Position numbers and translations under genes: made by a program. From assembly GCA_017558505.1 (NCBI GenBank), contig JAFYUM010000024.1, positions 1 to 42,748 of the forward strand: DNA of 42,748 bases. Reading direction: 5' to 3'. A model generated the notes under the pieces. That model was not told the origin of the DNA and did not search any database. It saw only the letters and a program-made list of their open reading frames with translations. This document shows positions 34,524-42,590 of the stretch, piece by piece. The stretch's first letter is position 1; the number at the start of each line of letters is the position of its first letter. The stretch is from Ruminococcus sp. Lineage in GTDB: Bacteria; Bacillota; Clostridia; Oscillospirales; Ruminococcaceae.

Positions 34524-36725
34524 TCACATATTCTTATTGTTGATTGATTTGACCACTTTCATACCAATTACAGTTACATCGTCAGAACGTACTGATGGAT
34601 TGAAAACTTCTGCTTTCAATGCTATTTCTCTTACAATTTCCTTAATATCACTCCTGCTTAGCAAAAGCTCCTTAATAAACAAATATGCATTTTCTGTTAT
34701 ACCGTCAGAGAACATTATAATTATATCACCGTCGGATAAGCTGTGTTCAGTTTCATGGAGCTCCGCTTCTTCTACAATACCGATCGGGAATACAGTAGAT
34801 GAAAGCTTAATTACATCGCTGCCCTTTCTGATTATCGTTGGCGCTGCCCCTGATTTTACAGATACAGCACTACAACTGTCGGGATCAATTATTAATGCAT
34901 CAAGTGTTGCAAAGGATTCCTCACGTGATTTTGTTACCATAACTGAATTTACTACCCTTACTGCTGATTGCGGTTTCATTCCGCCGCATATAAGTCTGCG
35001 GAACATTCCTATTACCATATGCGAATCAACAGCAGCATTTTTACCGCTTCCCATACCATCTGACAATACGATATACTGTTTTCCGGTACTGTCCGTAAAG
35101 ACAGACGCACTGTCGCCGCATATTTTACAGCCCGCCGCACATTTTGACGCTGAATGAATTTCAATTTCATAAATTCCTGGTTGATATACGCCTATTTTCA
35201 GTTCTTTTGCAGAGCTCACTACCGCAGATGGCATAAGTCTTATTCCTAATGTGTCGGATAAAATTCCGCATATCCTTTCGGCAGAATCTGCAATTTCTCC
35301 GCAGCTGAAAAATATCTCAGCTGTAATACGTTCAGTCTGTGTATACCCTGCTACAACACGCTGAAATTTTATATTATGATTTTTAAGAGAAGTTTCAATT
35401 CGCTTGACAAGCGAATCAGAATAGCATATATTTCCCGATTCCCCTGTTTCACGGATAATATCAGATATTATTCTGAATTGTTCTGAAAGAAATCGTCTTT
35501 CCTCAGAATACCGAAGATCCATAATACGATGAGTTGTACGAAGTCTTAAAATACGTTCAAATTCGTCAGCTGCTTCTTTCCTGCTGATACAGTCATCAGG
35601 AATTACAGGCACAATGTCACCTGATATTTCAGTGATTCCACCTGTACATACATCTCTACGGAAACATACTTCACAGACTCCGTTGATACATTCATTTTCA
35701 TTTTTTACAGCTGCGTTTGAAGCAGCTATTGCTGCCGAAATTTTACCCGAATCGCAGCGTATCGCTTCAATAACATCTGATAAAAAATCTGTTTTTATAC
35801 ATTTTCTTTCTGAAAAATTTTCATTTCTGTTGAATTGAAGAAATATATCCCTGTCTTTCAGATATGGAACAGCAGCAAGAAATAAAACGCTGCCGCCTAA
35901 AATACTTATTGCATATATAAAATTATAGGCATCTCCCATAAACAAACCAAGCATGAAACATGAAACAGTATATGCAGCTGTTGAAAACAAAAAATTATTC
36001 TTTCCGATTAATCCTGTAATAAGTCCTGCTACCGGAAGAATAGCTGCAGCCGTTCCTGTTTCGCCTGATGAAAAAAATGCTCCGCTTGCGCCTAATGCTC
36101 CGAAGATAATCCCACCGTAACCACCCAAGAAACAGGATGCAAGAATTGTTATTGCAGATATAACAGCAAGTCCGATATTGAAATATGGTAAATCAAGAGA
36201 ACAGAGAGAAGCTGATAAAATAACATATACAATACCTGCCGGATTTCCTTTCTTATCTTTTGGATTTAGTATATTCTCCATACTGAAACTACTCCACAGC
36301 TCTGATGCAGAATAAGCCGTTACACCAGCAATCATTCCATATAAAATGTAAAATATAAGCTTTTCAGGAAATTCGCCGATAATCCATGATATACCACAGC
36401 CTGATGCAAGAACAGCAGAAGCTGTAAGAATTCCGCATGGCAGAGATTTATCAAATACCGTTGAAAACATTTTTATAATAACGATTGCAGCCATAGCACA
36501 AAGCTTTACAATACATTTACCGACGGAATCAGTAAGTACACACCTGACTACAGCACCACTGAATGCAGATGCAGCACATGGCAGATTTACCGCTCCTGTA
36601 AGCGATATGTCAGCAAATGACTTTACACCTCCAAGAGTTGAACCAGAAAGCAAAAATCCACCGCCAAAAGATAAAAGCATCTGAAGTACGTTTAATAAAA
36701 TAACGTTGTTTTTGATTTTCTTCAT
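34524..36725 (-). CDS. spoIIE: SpoIIE, stage II sporulation PP2C phosphatase
   Basis: 733 aa. In Bacillus it sits at the polar septum and dephosphorylates SpoIIAA to activate sigma-F in the forespore. The N-terminal third is hydrophobic with about ten membrane segments (to about 300). A central linker region carries cysteines (NGVCEVCFRRDVC, about 345-357). The C-terminal PP2C-type phosphatase (about 500-725) has LSDGMGSGKNAA with the metal-binding Asp, SGAAPTIIRKG, FPIGI and IIMFSDGIT, close to SpoIIE motifs. Length is slightly under that of Bacillus SpoIIE. Single gene. Its promoter has sporulation-type spacing. Presence of an intact gene suggests the organism, or a recent ancestor, can form spores. 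Confidence 0.93.
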   Translation of the reverse strand: MKKIKNNVILLNVLQMLLSFGGGFLLSGSTLGGVKSFADISLTGAVNLPCAASAFSGAVVRCVLTDSVGKCIVKLCAMAAIVIIKMFSTVFDKSLPCGILTASAVLASGCGISWIIGEFPEKLIFYILYGMIAGVTAYSASELWSSFSMENILNPKDKKGNPAGIVYVILSASLCSLDLPYFNIGLAVISAITILASCFLGGYGGIIFGALGASGAFFSSGETGTAAAILPVAGLITGLIGKNNFLFSTAAYTVSCFMLGLFMGDAYNFIYAISILGGSVLFLAAVPYLKDRDIFLQFNRNENFSERKCIKTDFLSDVIEAIRCDSGKISAAIAASNAAVKNENECINGVCEVCFRRDVCTGGITEISGDIVPVIPDDCISRKEAADEFERILRLRTTHRIMDLRYSEERRFLSEQFRIISDIIRETGESGNICYSDSLVKRIETSLKNHNIKFQRVVAGYTQTERITAEIFFSCGEIADSAERICGILSDTLGIRLMPSAVVSSAKELKIGVYQPGIYEIEIHSASKCAAGCKICGDSASVFTDSTGKQYIVLSDGMGSGKNAAVDSHMVIGMFRRLICGGMKPQSAVRVVNSVMVTKSREESFATLDALIIDPDSCSAVSVKSGAAPTIIRKGSDVIKLSSTVFPIGIVEEAELHETEHSLSDGDIIIMFSDGITENAYLFIKELLLSRSDIKEIVREIALKAEVFNPSVRSDDVTVIGMKVVKSINNKNM

Positions 36726-36792
36726 TTTTATCGTCTCCCGTTTTATCAGTTATATGGCCCCAACGCTATAAAAGTAGTGGAGCAATATTCTG

Positions 36793-36826
36793 ATTATATC
36801 ATAAAATACGGGCATTTTTTGTCATA
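36793..36826 (-). promoter_or_regulatory. spoIIE promoter with 21-bp spacing and candidate Spo0A box
   Basis: Minus strand ATGACA (36820-36825) and TATAAT (36793-36798) are 21 bp apart; the -10 is also extended (TGATATAAT). The opposite strand reads TTTGTCATA (36818-36826) over the -35, one mismatch from the Spo0A box TTTGTCRAA. B. subtilis spoIIE is known for the same unusual 21-bp spacing and Spo0A activation. Confidence 0.6.
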
Positions 36827-36885
36827 TAATAAAAGAAGAAATCAGAAATTTTTCGGAAAACTTTTATTATCTTATTAAACGACAA

Positions 36886-36916
36886 AACCGCACAGTCCAT
36901 TATGAACTGTGCGGTT
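36886..36916 (-). terminator. Terminator of the VWA gene
   Basis: Perfect 11-bp stem AACCGCACAGT/ACTGTGCGGTT 5 bp after the stop codon, with a TTTTGTCGTTT tail on the minus strand. Confidence 0.85.
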
Positions 36917-36920
36917 ATTA

Positions 36921-38609
36921 TTATACTTGTGCGTTAAACAGATTTTTAAGAGCGTATACAACGTCGTCAGAGTCTGCATTGACGCTTGCAGCTTCATTGA
37001 TAGCTGAAAGCTTGCTTAATTCATCAAGGTTTGCATTGTAACCAATAGTATAAATCGGAATTTCAAGTGCCTGTATTATACCGGATACATCCTTCAAGGA
37101 ACTTCCGATATTTGTTTCACCGTCGCTCAGTACAAACATCATGATTTTAGCATCAGGATTGGCTTCACGAGCCTTTACAAGCATATCAGCTGCAACTGCA
37201 ACTCCGTCAAATGTAGCAGTACTTCCGAATGGTGACATATCCTCAACCGCACCTGTAAAATATGCACGGTGGTTTATGTCAAACTTACCAATAGGAAGAT
37301 TGATCTGAACATCATTGTTATAAGTAACAAGACCAATACTGTTATCTTCGCCTATGTACTGTGAAGCATTAATAAGTGAACGTTTCAGCTGTGCGATTGG
37401 CTCACCGTCCATACTTCCGGAAGTATCAGCAACGAATACAGCTACAACAGGTCTGCCTGCGTCCTTCTCCTCTTTCCACAGCTTCTGTGCAGATATAAGA
37501 GATGTACCTGCAATATCGGGAATATCCGATTTATAATTCTTAATCTGATTAAAACCATACTTGTCAGCAAGCTCCTGTGATTCACTGTTTTTACAGTAAT
37601 CTACAAACATATCAAGAAGCTCCTGTTTTATAGACGAAAGATTTCCAAGAGCATATACAGGATTATTATGCTCCACACCAAAAGGTATAAACTTGTAATT
37701 TTTAAGGGAAGGATCATTGTAAACTGTCTGATTTTCCATGATGAAAGCGTCAAGAGCGCCTGATTCCGCTGCCTCTCTCATCTGGAGTGTTGTATAAGCT
37801 ACAAATGGTACGTTAGCCTGGAAATCAATAAATGATTCAACGGCTTTTGTGCTTAAAATATCATTATTATCAAAACAGTTAAGGGCAGATACAAGGAAAT
37901 TCAATCCTGTTGATGAAGCATACGGGTTTGTATATCCCATTGCAATTTCACCGTCTACCGTTGCCTGAATAACGGTATTTATGGAAACAGAGCCATATTT
38001 TGACTCTATATCGGAATATGTATCCTTATCAACAAGAATACCTGCTGTATTGCTTACAATACTCTCGTCCACAAGTTCAATTTCCACACCTTCCGCCTCA
38101 ATCATATCACCCCAAAGCTCATTGGAAGGAGTAAATACCTCGGGAACGTATTTTCCTGATTTGATATAGTCTACAGAAAGTCCCGACGCAACAGGACGGA
38201 CTGAAACAGACACAGTATATCCATCGATTTCAAATCTTTCCTCATTGAAGTTTTCGGCAACTTCATTGAGCCAGCCGTCAGTTCCTTTGCTTGATTTTTC
38301 TGTTGATGAGAAGATTTCAATATCAATACTGCCGTTTCCTTCTACGCTGAGAGGATATTTTGAAATGTCTGGTAATTCATCTATAAGCGAGGAAGTACCA
38401 ATCTGTACCTGTGCCTTTCTTGGCTGAACTTCAGAAACATTGATTTTTTTAAGAAGCTTTGGTAAATCTTCCAGTGCTTCCTCTTTGGAAATCTCTCTTG
38501 CACTCTTGCCGATGTTCTTTGTAAGTGCCATACCGCCGCCTACAACACCAGTAACAAGTACAGCCATAAGTGCCATTGTACCCGCAATTTTCTTCTTGTT
38601 TTCTTTCAT
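36921..38609 (-). CDS. Membrane-anchored solute-binding domain fused to a VWA domain
   Basis: 562 aa from the ATG at 38609 (AAAGGAAAGGG ribosome-binding site; ten earlier codons overlap the preceding gene and are unlikely). An N-terminal hydrophobic segment (about 10-32) works as signal or anchor. Residues about 90-355 resemble bacterial extracellular solute-binding proteins of the SBP_bac_11/phosphate-binding type (GSIDIEIFSSTEKSSKG, NPYASSTGLNFL). Residues about 385-560 are a von Willebrand A domain with an intact MIDAS: Asp395, Ser397 and Ser399 in DTSGS, Thr in GSTATFDG, and Asp in LSDGETN. The architecture suggests metal-dependent binding of a protein partner outside the cell. Co-transcribed with the membrane protein upstream. 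Function unknown. Confidence 0.85.
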   Translation of the reverse strand: MKENKKKIAGTMALMAVLVTGVVGGGMALTKNIGKSAREISKEEALEDLPKLLKKINVSEVQPRKAQVQIGTSSLIDELPDISKYPLSVEGNGSIDIEIFSSTEKSSKGTDGWLNEVAENFNEERFEIDGYTVSVSVRPVASGLSVDYIKSGKYVPEVFTPSNELWGDMIEAEGVEIELVDESIVSNTAGILVDKDTYSDIESKYGSVSINTVIQATVDGEIAMGYTNPYASSTGLNFLVSALNCFDNNDILSTKAVESFIDFQANVPFVAYTTLQMREAAESGALDAFIMENQTVYNDPSLKNYKFIPFGVEHNNPVYALGNLSSIKQELLDMFVDYCKNSESQELADKYGFNQIKNYKSDIPDIAGTSLISAQKLWKEEKDAGRPVVAVFVADTSGSMDGEPIAQLKRSLINASQYIGEDNSIGLVTYNNDVQINLPIGKFDINHRAYFTGAVEDMSPFGSTATFDGVAVAADMLVKAREANPDAKIMMFVLSDGETNIGSSLKDVSGIIQALEIPIYTIGYNANLDELSKLSAINEAASVNADSDDVVYALKNLFNAQV

Positions 38610-38635
38610 AATAATCCCTTTCCTTTCATGCTTAA

Positions 38636-39295
38636 TCATTCATTGATGTCATCAAAAGCGTCAATTTCTCCGTTTGTACGGATTTCACGCAGTGATTCAG
38701 TAATTGTTTGCAGACTTAAAGTGCTGCTGCCATCCGACACATCACCTATCATAGAAATTTCATCTATAAACTTGCGGAAAACATCGAGATACTGCTCATT
38801 GGTTGCAATAAGCTTACTGATATAATGACCATTTCTGTTTATATCGTTTCTATCATTCTTATCAAATATAAGAAGTCTGTTAATAATGCGGTTAAAGTTG
38901 CTGAACATATTCTGCTGAACTTCATCAATTGCTGAATCAAAAGTGCTGTCCTCTGAAAGTGCCTTCAGCTTTTCCTTACGTGTATTAAATCGTTCAAGCT
39001 GTTTTAAAGCCTGGTCAATCTGTAAATTGTAAGGCGTATTCATGCCTTTCCAACCCTTGAAAGCCTCCTCAAAATCTTCATAATCAGCGTTGTTTTTATC
39101 TTTTAGAGTAGGCTTTTTGTAAGCCAGTAACAGGATAAAATAATTTCCTATTATAAAGATGATAATACTTGCAATGATAATTATCATTTTTACCGTATTG
39201 TCAAGAGATAAAATACCTTCCGACAAAAGTATAACATCGGCAACTGCAAGCACCAGATTGAAGCCGAGAAGTATCGGCAGTTTTTGCATATTCAT
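38636..39295 (-). CDS. Two-TM membrane protein with coiled-coil, XpaC-like
   Basis: 219 aa from the ATG at 39295, set by GAGGGGTG upstream. Two adjacent N-terminal membrane helices (about 5-25 and 32-55) are followed by a charged, mainly helical cytoplasmic part (about 65-215) with heptad-like stretches. Size, topology and the link to an SBP-VWA gene recall the XpaC proteins that often travel with TelA-type genes in Firmicutes. No TelA gene is present in this window, and the match is by pattern only. First gene of the operon, with a consensus promoter. Confidence 0.65.
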   Translation of the reverse strand: MNMQKLPILLGFNLVLAVADVILLSEGILSLDNTVKMIIIIASIIIFIIGNYFILLLAYKKPTLKDKNNADYEDFEEAFKGWKGMNTPYNLQIDQALKQLERFNTRKEKLKALSEDSTFDSAIDEVQQNMFSNFNRIINRLLIFDKNDRNDINRNGHYISKLIATNEQYLDVFRKFIDEISMIGDVSDGSSTLSLQTITESLREIRTNGEIDAFDDINE

Positions 39296-39330
39296 AAAAA
39301 CACCCCTCAAATATCATTTATAATATTTAT

Positions 39331-39359
39331 ATTTTACCACATTACCCCCAAAAAGTCAA
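39331..39359 (-). promoter_or_regulatory. Promoter of the XpaC-like/VWA operon
   Basis: Minus strand TTGACT (39354-39359), 17-bp spacer, TAAAAT (39331-39336), about 35 bp before the start. Confidence 0.82.
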
Positions 39360-39423
39360 GGGGAAGTATAGAATATAAATAAAACTCACTCTGAAGATGT
39401 CATTTAACATCGGTTGATTCTTG

Positions 39424-39452
39424 TTGACTTTATAATGTTTGTATGATATAAT
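39424..39452 (+). promoter_or_regulatory. Promoter of the PfkB-CAT-XerC cluster
   Basis: TTGACT (39424-39429), 17-bp spacer, TATAAT (39447-39452). The leader then holds an inverted repeat TCAGGT/ACCTGA (39464-39469 and 39483-39488) with a 13-nt loop, a small hairpin without a T run. Confidence 0.82.
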
Positions 39453-39520
39453 AAATTTGACGATCAGGTATATTTTTTAATGACCTGAAACACAGCTTCA
39501 AGAAAATAAGGAGGTTTTAT

Positions 39521-40423
39521 ATGAATTCTGAAATCTATATGCACGGACAAATTCTCGGTACACATTCCTTTTTGCTGAAAGGTGAGTTCTTACAGCCTGA
39601 TGAATATTCAGAAATCAAGGCAAAGTATTTTCTTCCAGGCGGTGAAACAGGTACAGCCGCAACAGTTCTGTCATCTTTGGGAGCAAATGTAAAAATTGAC
39701 GGTACACACATCGGAACAGAAGTAGCTCCACTTTTAAAAGATTTTTACAAGGGAAAATCAGTAGATCTGTCTTCACTTTATTTTGACGAAAATTATGAAG
39801 GATTAATGGATTATGTTGTAATAGCTGGCCTTGTTCGTTCTCCTATGGGAGTATTTCAGGCTCTTTATGAGGAAGGTGCAAAAAAGCGTTGGAATATGCC
39901 AAAAGAAAATGATATAGCAGAGTGTAAAGTTGCAGCCATTGATCCCTTTTTCCTTGAAGAAACGCAGACTGCCGCAGAACTTTGTGTAAAACATAATAAA
40001 CCGTATGTAACAATTGACTGCTGCCATGACAGTTATCTCCATCAGCATTGTGCAATCAATGTTGTATCAAAGGAATGTACAGGCTGTGAGCAGTACAGGG
40101 ATAAGTCAATTGAGGAAATTTATCAGCTGCTGACTGATACAACTGACGGGCTTGTAATTATTACACGGGGCGAAAAGGATATCGTTTACGGCAGAAAAGG
40201 ACAGCCAATGAAGTCCATGAAGCCTTTTTCCGTAGAGGTTAAAAGCACTCTCGGAGCAGGTGATACATTCAAGGCGGGCTGTGTTTACGGACTTTTAAAG
40301 GGTTTGACTGATGATGAAATTGTTCGTTTTGCCAGTGCCTGCTCTGCAATAGCAATTTCAAGATTTCCTTTGCCTCTCAATCCCCCTACATTAGAGGAAG
40401 TAAACGAAATTCTGGGTAAATAA
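39521..40423 (+). CDS. PfkB-family carbohydrate kinase
   Basis: 300 aa cytosolic ribokinase-type sugar or nucleoside kinase. LPGGETGTAATVLSSLGANV is the N-terminal PfkB signature region, and STLGAGDTFKAGCVYGL is the C-terminal signature with the catalytic Asp and anion hole (GAGD). The mid-region has unusual Cys/His content (DCCHDSYLHQHC and CTGCEQYRD), which might bind metal. The ribosome-binding site AAGGAGG is strong. Substrate unknown: ribose, fructose and nucleosides are all phosphorylated in this family. The CAT-like gene starts one base after its stop codon. Confidence 0.9.
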   Translation: MNSEIYMHGQILGTHSFLLKGEFLQPDEYSEIKAKYFLPGGETGTAATVLSSLGANVKIDGTHIGTEVAPLLKDFYKGKSVDLSSLYFDENYEGLMDYVVIAGLVRSPMGVFQALYEEGAKKRWNMPKENDIAECKVAAIDPFFLEETQTAAELCVKHNKPYVTIDCCHDSYLHQHCAINVVSKECTGCEQYRDKSIEEIYQLLTDTTDGLVIITRGEKDIVYGRKGQPMKSMKPFSVEVKSTLGAGDTFKAGCVYGLLKGLTDDEIVRFASACSAIAISRFPLPLNPPTLEEVNEILGK

Positions 40424-40424
40424 T

Positions 40425-41051
40425 ATGGCGGTTGAAATTAATCCAAAGGATACAACAAGGGCATATGCGTTTGAAATGTGGATGAAGGCTCCAAATCCGA
40501 TGGTTACATTATTCAGAACCTTTGATGTAACAAGGCTTGTTAAAATTTCAAAGAGGAAGAAATTGAAATTCAATATGCTTATGTGCTATTGCATCGGTAA
40601 AGCAGCAGCTGGTATAAACGAGTTTTATACACTACCTGTTGCTGATAAACTGATGAAGTATGATAAAATTGCGGTGAATGTTATTGTGAAGAATAAAAGC
40701 AGTGGTGTCAGTTCCTGTGATATTAATTATACGGAGGATATTGAAAAATTCAACGCTGATTATCTCAACTATACTGTTAATACAGCAGAAACCGCAGAGG
40801 ACAGAGATTTGTCCGCAGACTGTATGGTAATCGGCACATCAGCCTTGATTGAAACTGAAATCGACGGTGCAGTGGGCATGTACAGCGGAATTTTTAATAA
40901 TCCCTTTATCATATGGGGCAGATACCGCAGTAAATTTTTCAGACATAAACTTCCTGTTTCATTTCAGTTTCACCATACTCAGATGGATGGTGAACAAGCA
41001 GGTAGATTTATTGAAAATTTACAGACAGCAATAAATACAATTACCCTGTGA
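40425..41051 (+). CDS. Chloramphenicol acetyltransferase-like protein
   Basis: 208 aa with the CAT fold pattern. The catalytic histidine motif HHxxxDG is present near the C-terminus (FHHTQMDGEQAGRFI), as is the ISxxKKxKFNMLMCYCIGKA segment typical of this group. CAT enzymes are trimers that move acetyl from acetyl-CoA to a hydroxyl. Many Clostridia carry such homologues without resistance, so the acceptor may be a sugar or another small molecule rather than chloramphenicol. Starts one base after the PfkB stop with no clear ribosome-binding site, which points to translational coupling. Confidence 0.85.
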   Translation: MAVEINPKDTTRAYAFEMWMKAPNPMVTLFRTFDVTRLVKISKRKKLKFNMLMCYCIGKAAAGINEFYTLPVADKLMKYDKIAVNVIVKNKSSGVSSCDINYTEDIEKFNADYLNYTVNTAETAEDRDLSADCMVIGTSALIETEIDGAVGMYSGIFNNPFIIWGRYRSKFFRHKLPVSFQFHHTQMDGEQAGRFIENLQTAINTITL

Positions 41052-41061
41052 AGGTGATATA

Positions 41062-42051
41062 ATGAAAAAATACAACAATGAAAATAATCCTGATTTTCTC
41101 AATGACTATCTCGTTCATATAAAAGTTGTGAAAATGCTTTCAGAGCGTACAATTGAGGAATATTACATTGATATACGGCTTTTTCTTAAATTTTACAGGG
41201 GAAATATGCTAAATTCCGATATGGAAGTGGAAGACGTAGACATATCCTCTATGACGGTTGATGATCTGCGGAAAATAACTGTATCAGATATCTACAGTTT
41301 TATTTTTTATACCGCTGATGAACGAAATAACGCAGACAGGGCACGTTACAGAAAAATATCAGCTTTGCGCAGCTTTTTCAAGTATCTCACAAAAGCGGTA
41401 CATCTTCTTAAAGATGATCCGACAAAATATATTGAAGTCCCCTCCCCTAAAAAATCCCTGCCGAAGTTTCTATCCCTTGATGAAAGTCTGCGTCTTTTAA
41501 GCAGTTCAGATGATGGAGAATCGGTAAGAGATTACTGTATACTTACACTTTTTCTCAACTGCGGTATGCGTTTAAGCGAACTTGTTGGTATAAATATATC
41601 CCACATAGATTTCACAGAAGCAAGAATGAAGGTTCTCGGTAAAGGTAATAAGGAGCGTATGGTATACCTCAATACTGCATGTATGGACGCTATTAACCGA
41701 TATCTTACCATAAGAGGTCAGAACGAAAAGGCTGCGGATGAGCCTGCACTTTTTATAAGCAACAGAAACACACGTATTTCAAAACGCCGTGTACAGCAGA
41801 TAGTGGAAGATGCGATAGAAGCAGCAGGACTGGGCGGAAAGGGTATAACTACCCATAAACTCCGTCATACAGCGGCTACTCTCATGTACCAGTACGGCGA
41901 TGCCGATGTTCTTACGCTTAAAGAGCTGCTTGGTCATGCTAATATTTCTACAACCGAAATATATACCCATTTATCAGATGAAAGCGTAAGAAATGCCGTT
42001 GAAAGCAATCCACTTGCAAAAGTTAAACATACGAAAAAAAGCTCCGAGTAA
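41062..42051 (+). CDS. xerC: XerC-like tyrosine recombinase
   Basis: 329 aa. An N-terminal SAM-like core-binding domain (about 12-112) is followed by the catalytic domain with all six residues: Arg170 in CGMRLSE, Lys194 in LGKGNKE, His265 and Arg268 in HKLRH, His292 in LGHA and Tyr301 in EIYTH. Slightly longer than E. coli XerC because of an insert near residues 50-75, a feature I associate with Clostridia homologues. It may resolve chromosome dimers at dif; no dif-like site was recognised here, and an integrase role cannot be excluded. AAGGTGA ribosome-binding site. The last codons (KKSSE and stop) form the left arm of the downstream terminator. Confidence 0.92.
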   Translation: MKKYNNENNPDFLNDYLVHIKVVKMLSERTIEEYYIDIRLFLKFYRGNMLNSDMEVEDVDISSMTVDDLRKITVSDIYSFIFYTADERNNADRARYRKISALRSFFKYLTKAVHLLKDDPTKYIEVPSPKKSLPKFLSLDESLRLLSSSDDGESVRDYCILTLFLNCGMRLSELVGINISHIDFTEARMKVLGKGNKERMVYLNTACMDAINRYLTIRGQNEKAADEPALFISNRNTRISKRRVQQIVEDAIEAAGLGGKGITTHKLRHTAATLMYQYGDADVLTLKELLGHANISTTEIYTHLSDESVRNAVESNPLAKVKHTKKSSE

Positions 42052-42176
42052 GCAGAATGTCCGTACGGAAGTATTTGTGTAAATTATTGAGGGGAACTCT
42101 TTTGAAAAAGGGTTCCCCCACAAAATCTGCATAATACTTCTATATGGGTAGTCGGCTTAATTCCGGAGCTTTTTTT
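42040..42176. terminator. Bidirectional terminator after xerC carrying an inserted 107-bp element
   Basis: Outer arms AGCTCCG (42040-42046) and CGGAGCT (42164-42170), bounded by seven A and seven T, serve xerC and the convergent DUF6514-like gene. The left arm lies within the xerC coding sequence. The loop holds repeat copy B. Confidence 0.8.
42051..42157. repeat. MITE-like element, copy B (107 bp)
   Basis: Terminal inverted repeats of 25 bp (42051-42075 and 42133-42157) match at about 17-18 positions. Flanked by TA on both sides (42049-42050 and 42158-42159). Same length as copy A and nearly identical over the first 40 bp; the centre differs (GGAACTCTTTT to AAGGGTTCCCCC). The first base of the element is also the last base of the xerC stop codon. 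Confidence 0.75.
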
Positions 42177-42177
42177 G

Positions 42178-42480
42178 TCATATAGAAATCATAAGATAAT
42201 TCAAAGCCTGATTATACAGGCGGAACGGTCGGGTATTATTCACGATAAGCATTTCCGCAAAATCCACGGCATCCTCAATATTACGTGAAAAATCCGATAT
42301 TACTTCTCTTTGACCAGTTCTTGAATCCTCGACTTCAATACCATAAGTAATAATTTCTGTATCATCTGAATTCATTTTTCCGGATGTTACCCTGTATGAT
42401 ATTTTGTTGCCGCCGCAGACCTCAAAATAAACTGTTCTGTCCCTGACTTCCTGTTTTTTCTTTTTTATAAGTCCGAACAT
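42178..42480 (-). CDS. Small conserved protein, DUF6514-like
   Basis: 100 aa from the ATG at 42480, chosen for the AAAGGAGA ribosome-binding site; the frame stays open upstream but overlaps the preceding gene. Starts MFGLIKKKKQEVRDRTVYFEV, continues as beta-rich sequence with YGIEVED, and ends in a helix with NQALNYLMISI. The pattern resembles the DUF6514 family of Firmicutes, recalled by eye only. No membrane segment or catalytic motif is visible. It follows a small alarmone synthetase gene by about 110 bp. Function unknown. Confidence 0.7.
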   Translation of the reverse strand: MFGLIKKKKQEVRDRTVYFEVCGGNKISYRVTSGKMNSDDTEIITYGIEVEDSRTGQREVISDFSRNIEDAVDFAEMLIVNNTRPFRLYNQALNYLMISI

Positions 42481-42590
42481 ATAATTTTCTCCTTTCTGTG
42501 TGCTGGATATATTATAACATGAGAAAGGAAAAATTGAAAGAGTGAAAAAAATCTCATTAGAATTGTTTATGGCGATGAAAGTCGAGAAAA

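Noticed and set aside
42040..42176. Possible attachment site or dif site used by the neighbouring XerC
   Set aside because: The repeat is better explained as an element in a terminator: related copies lie elsewhere without a recombinase, and no dif-like 11-6-11 arrangement is seen.
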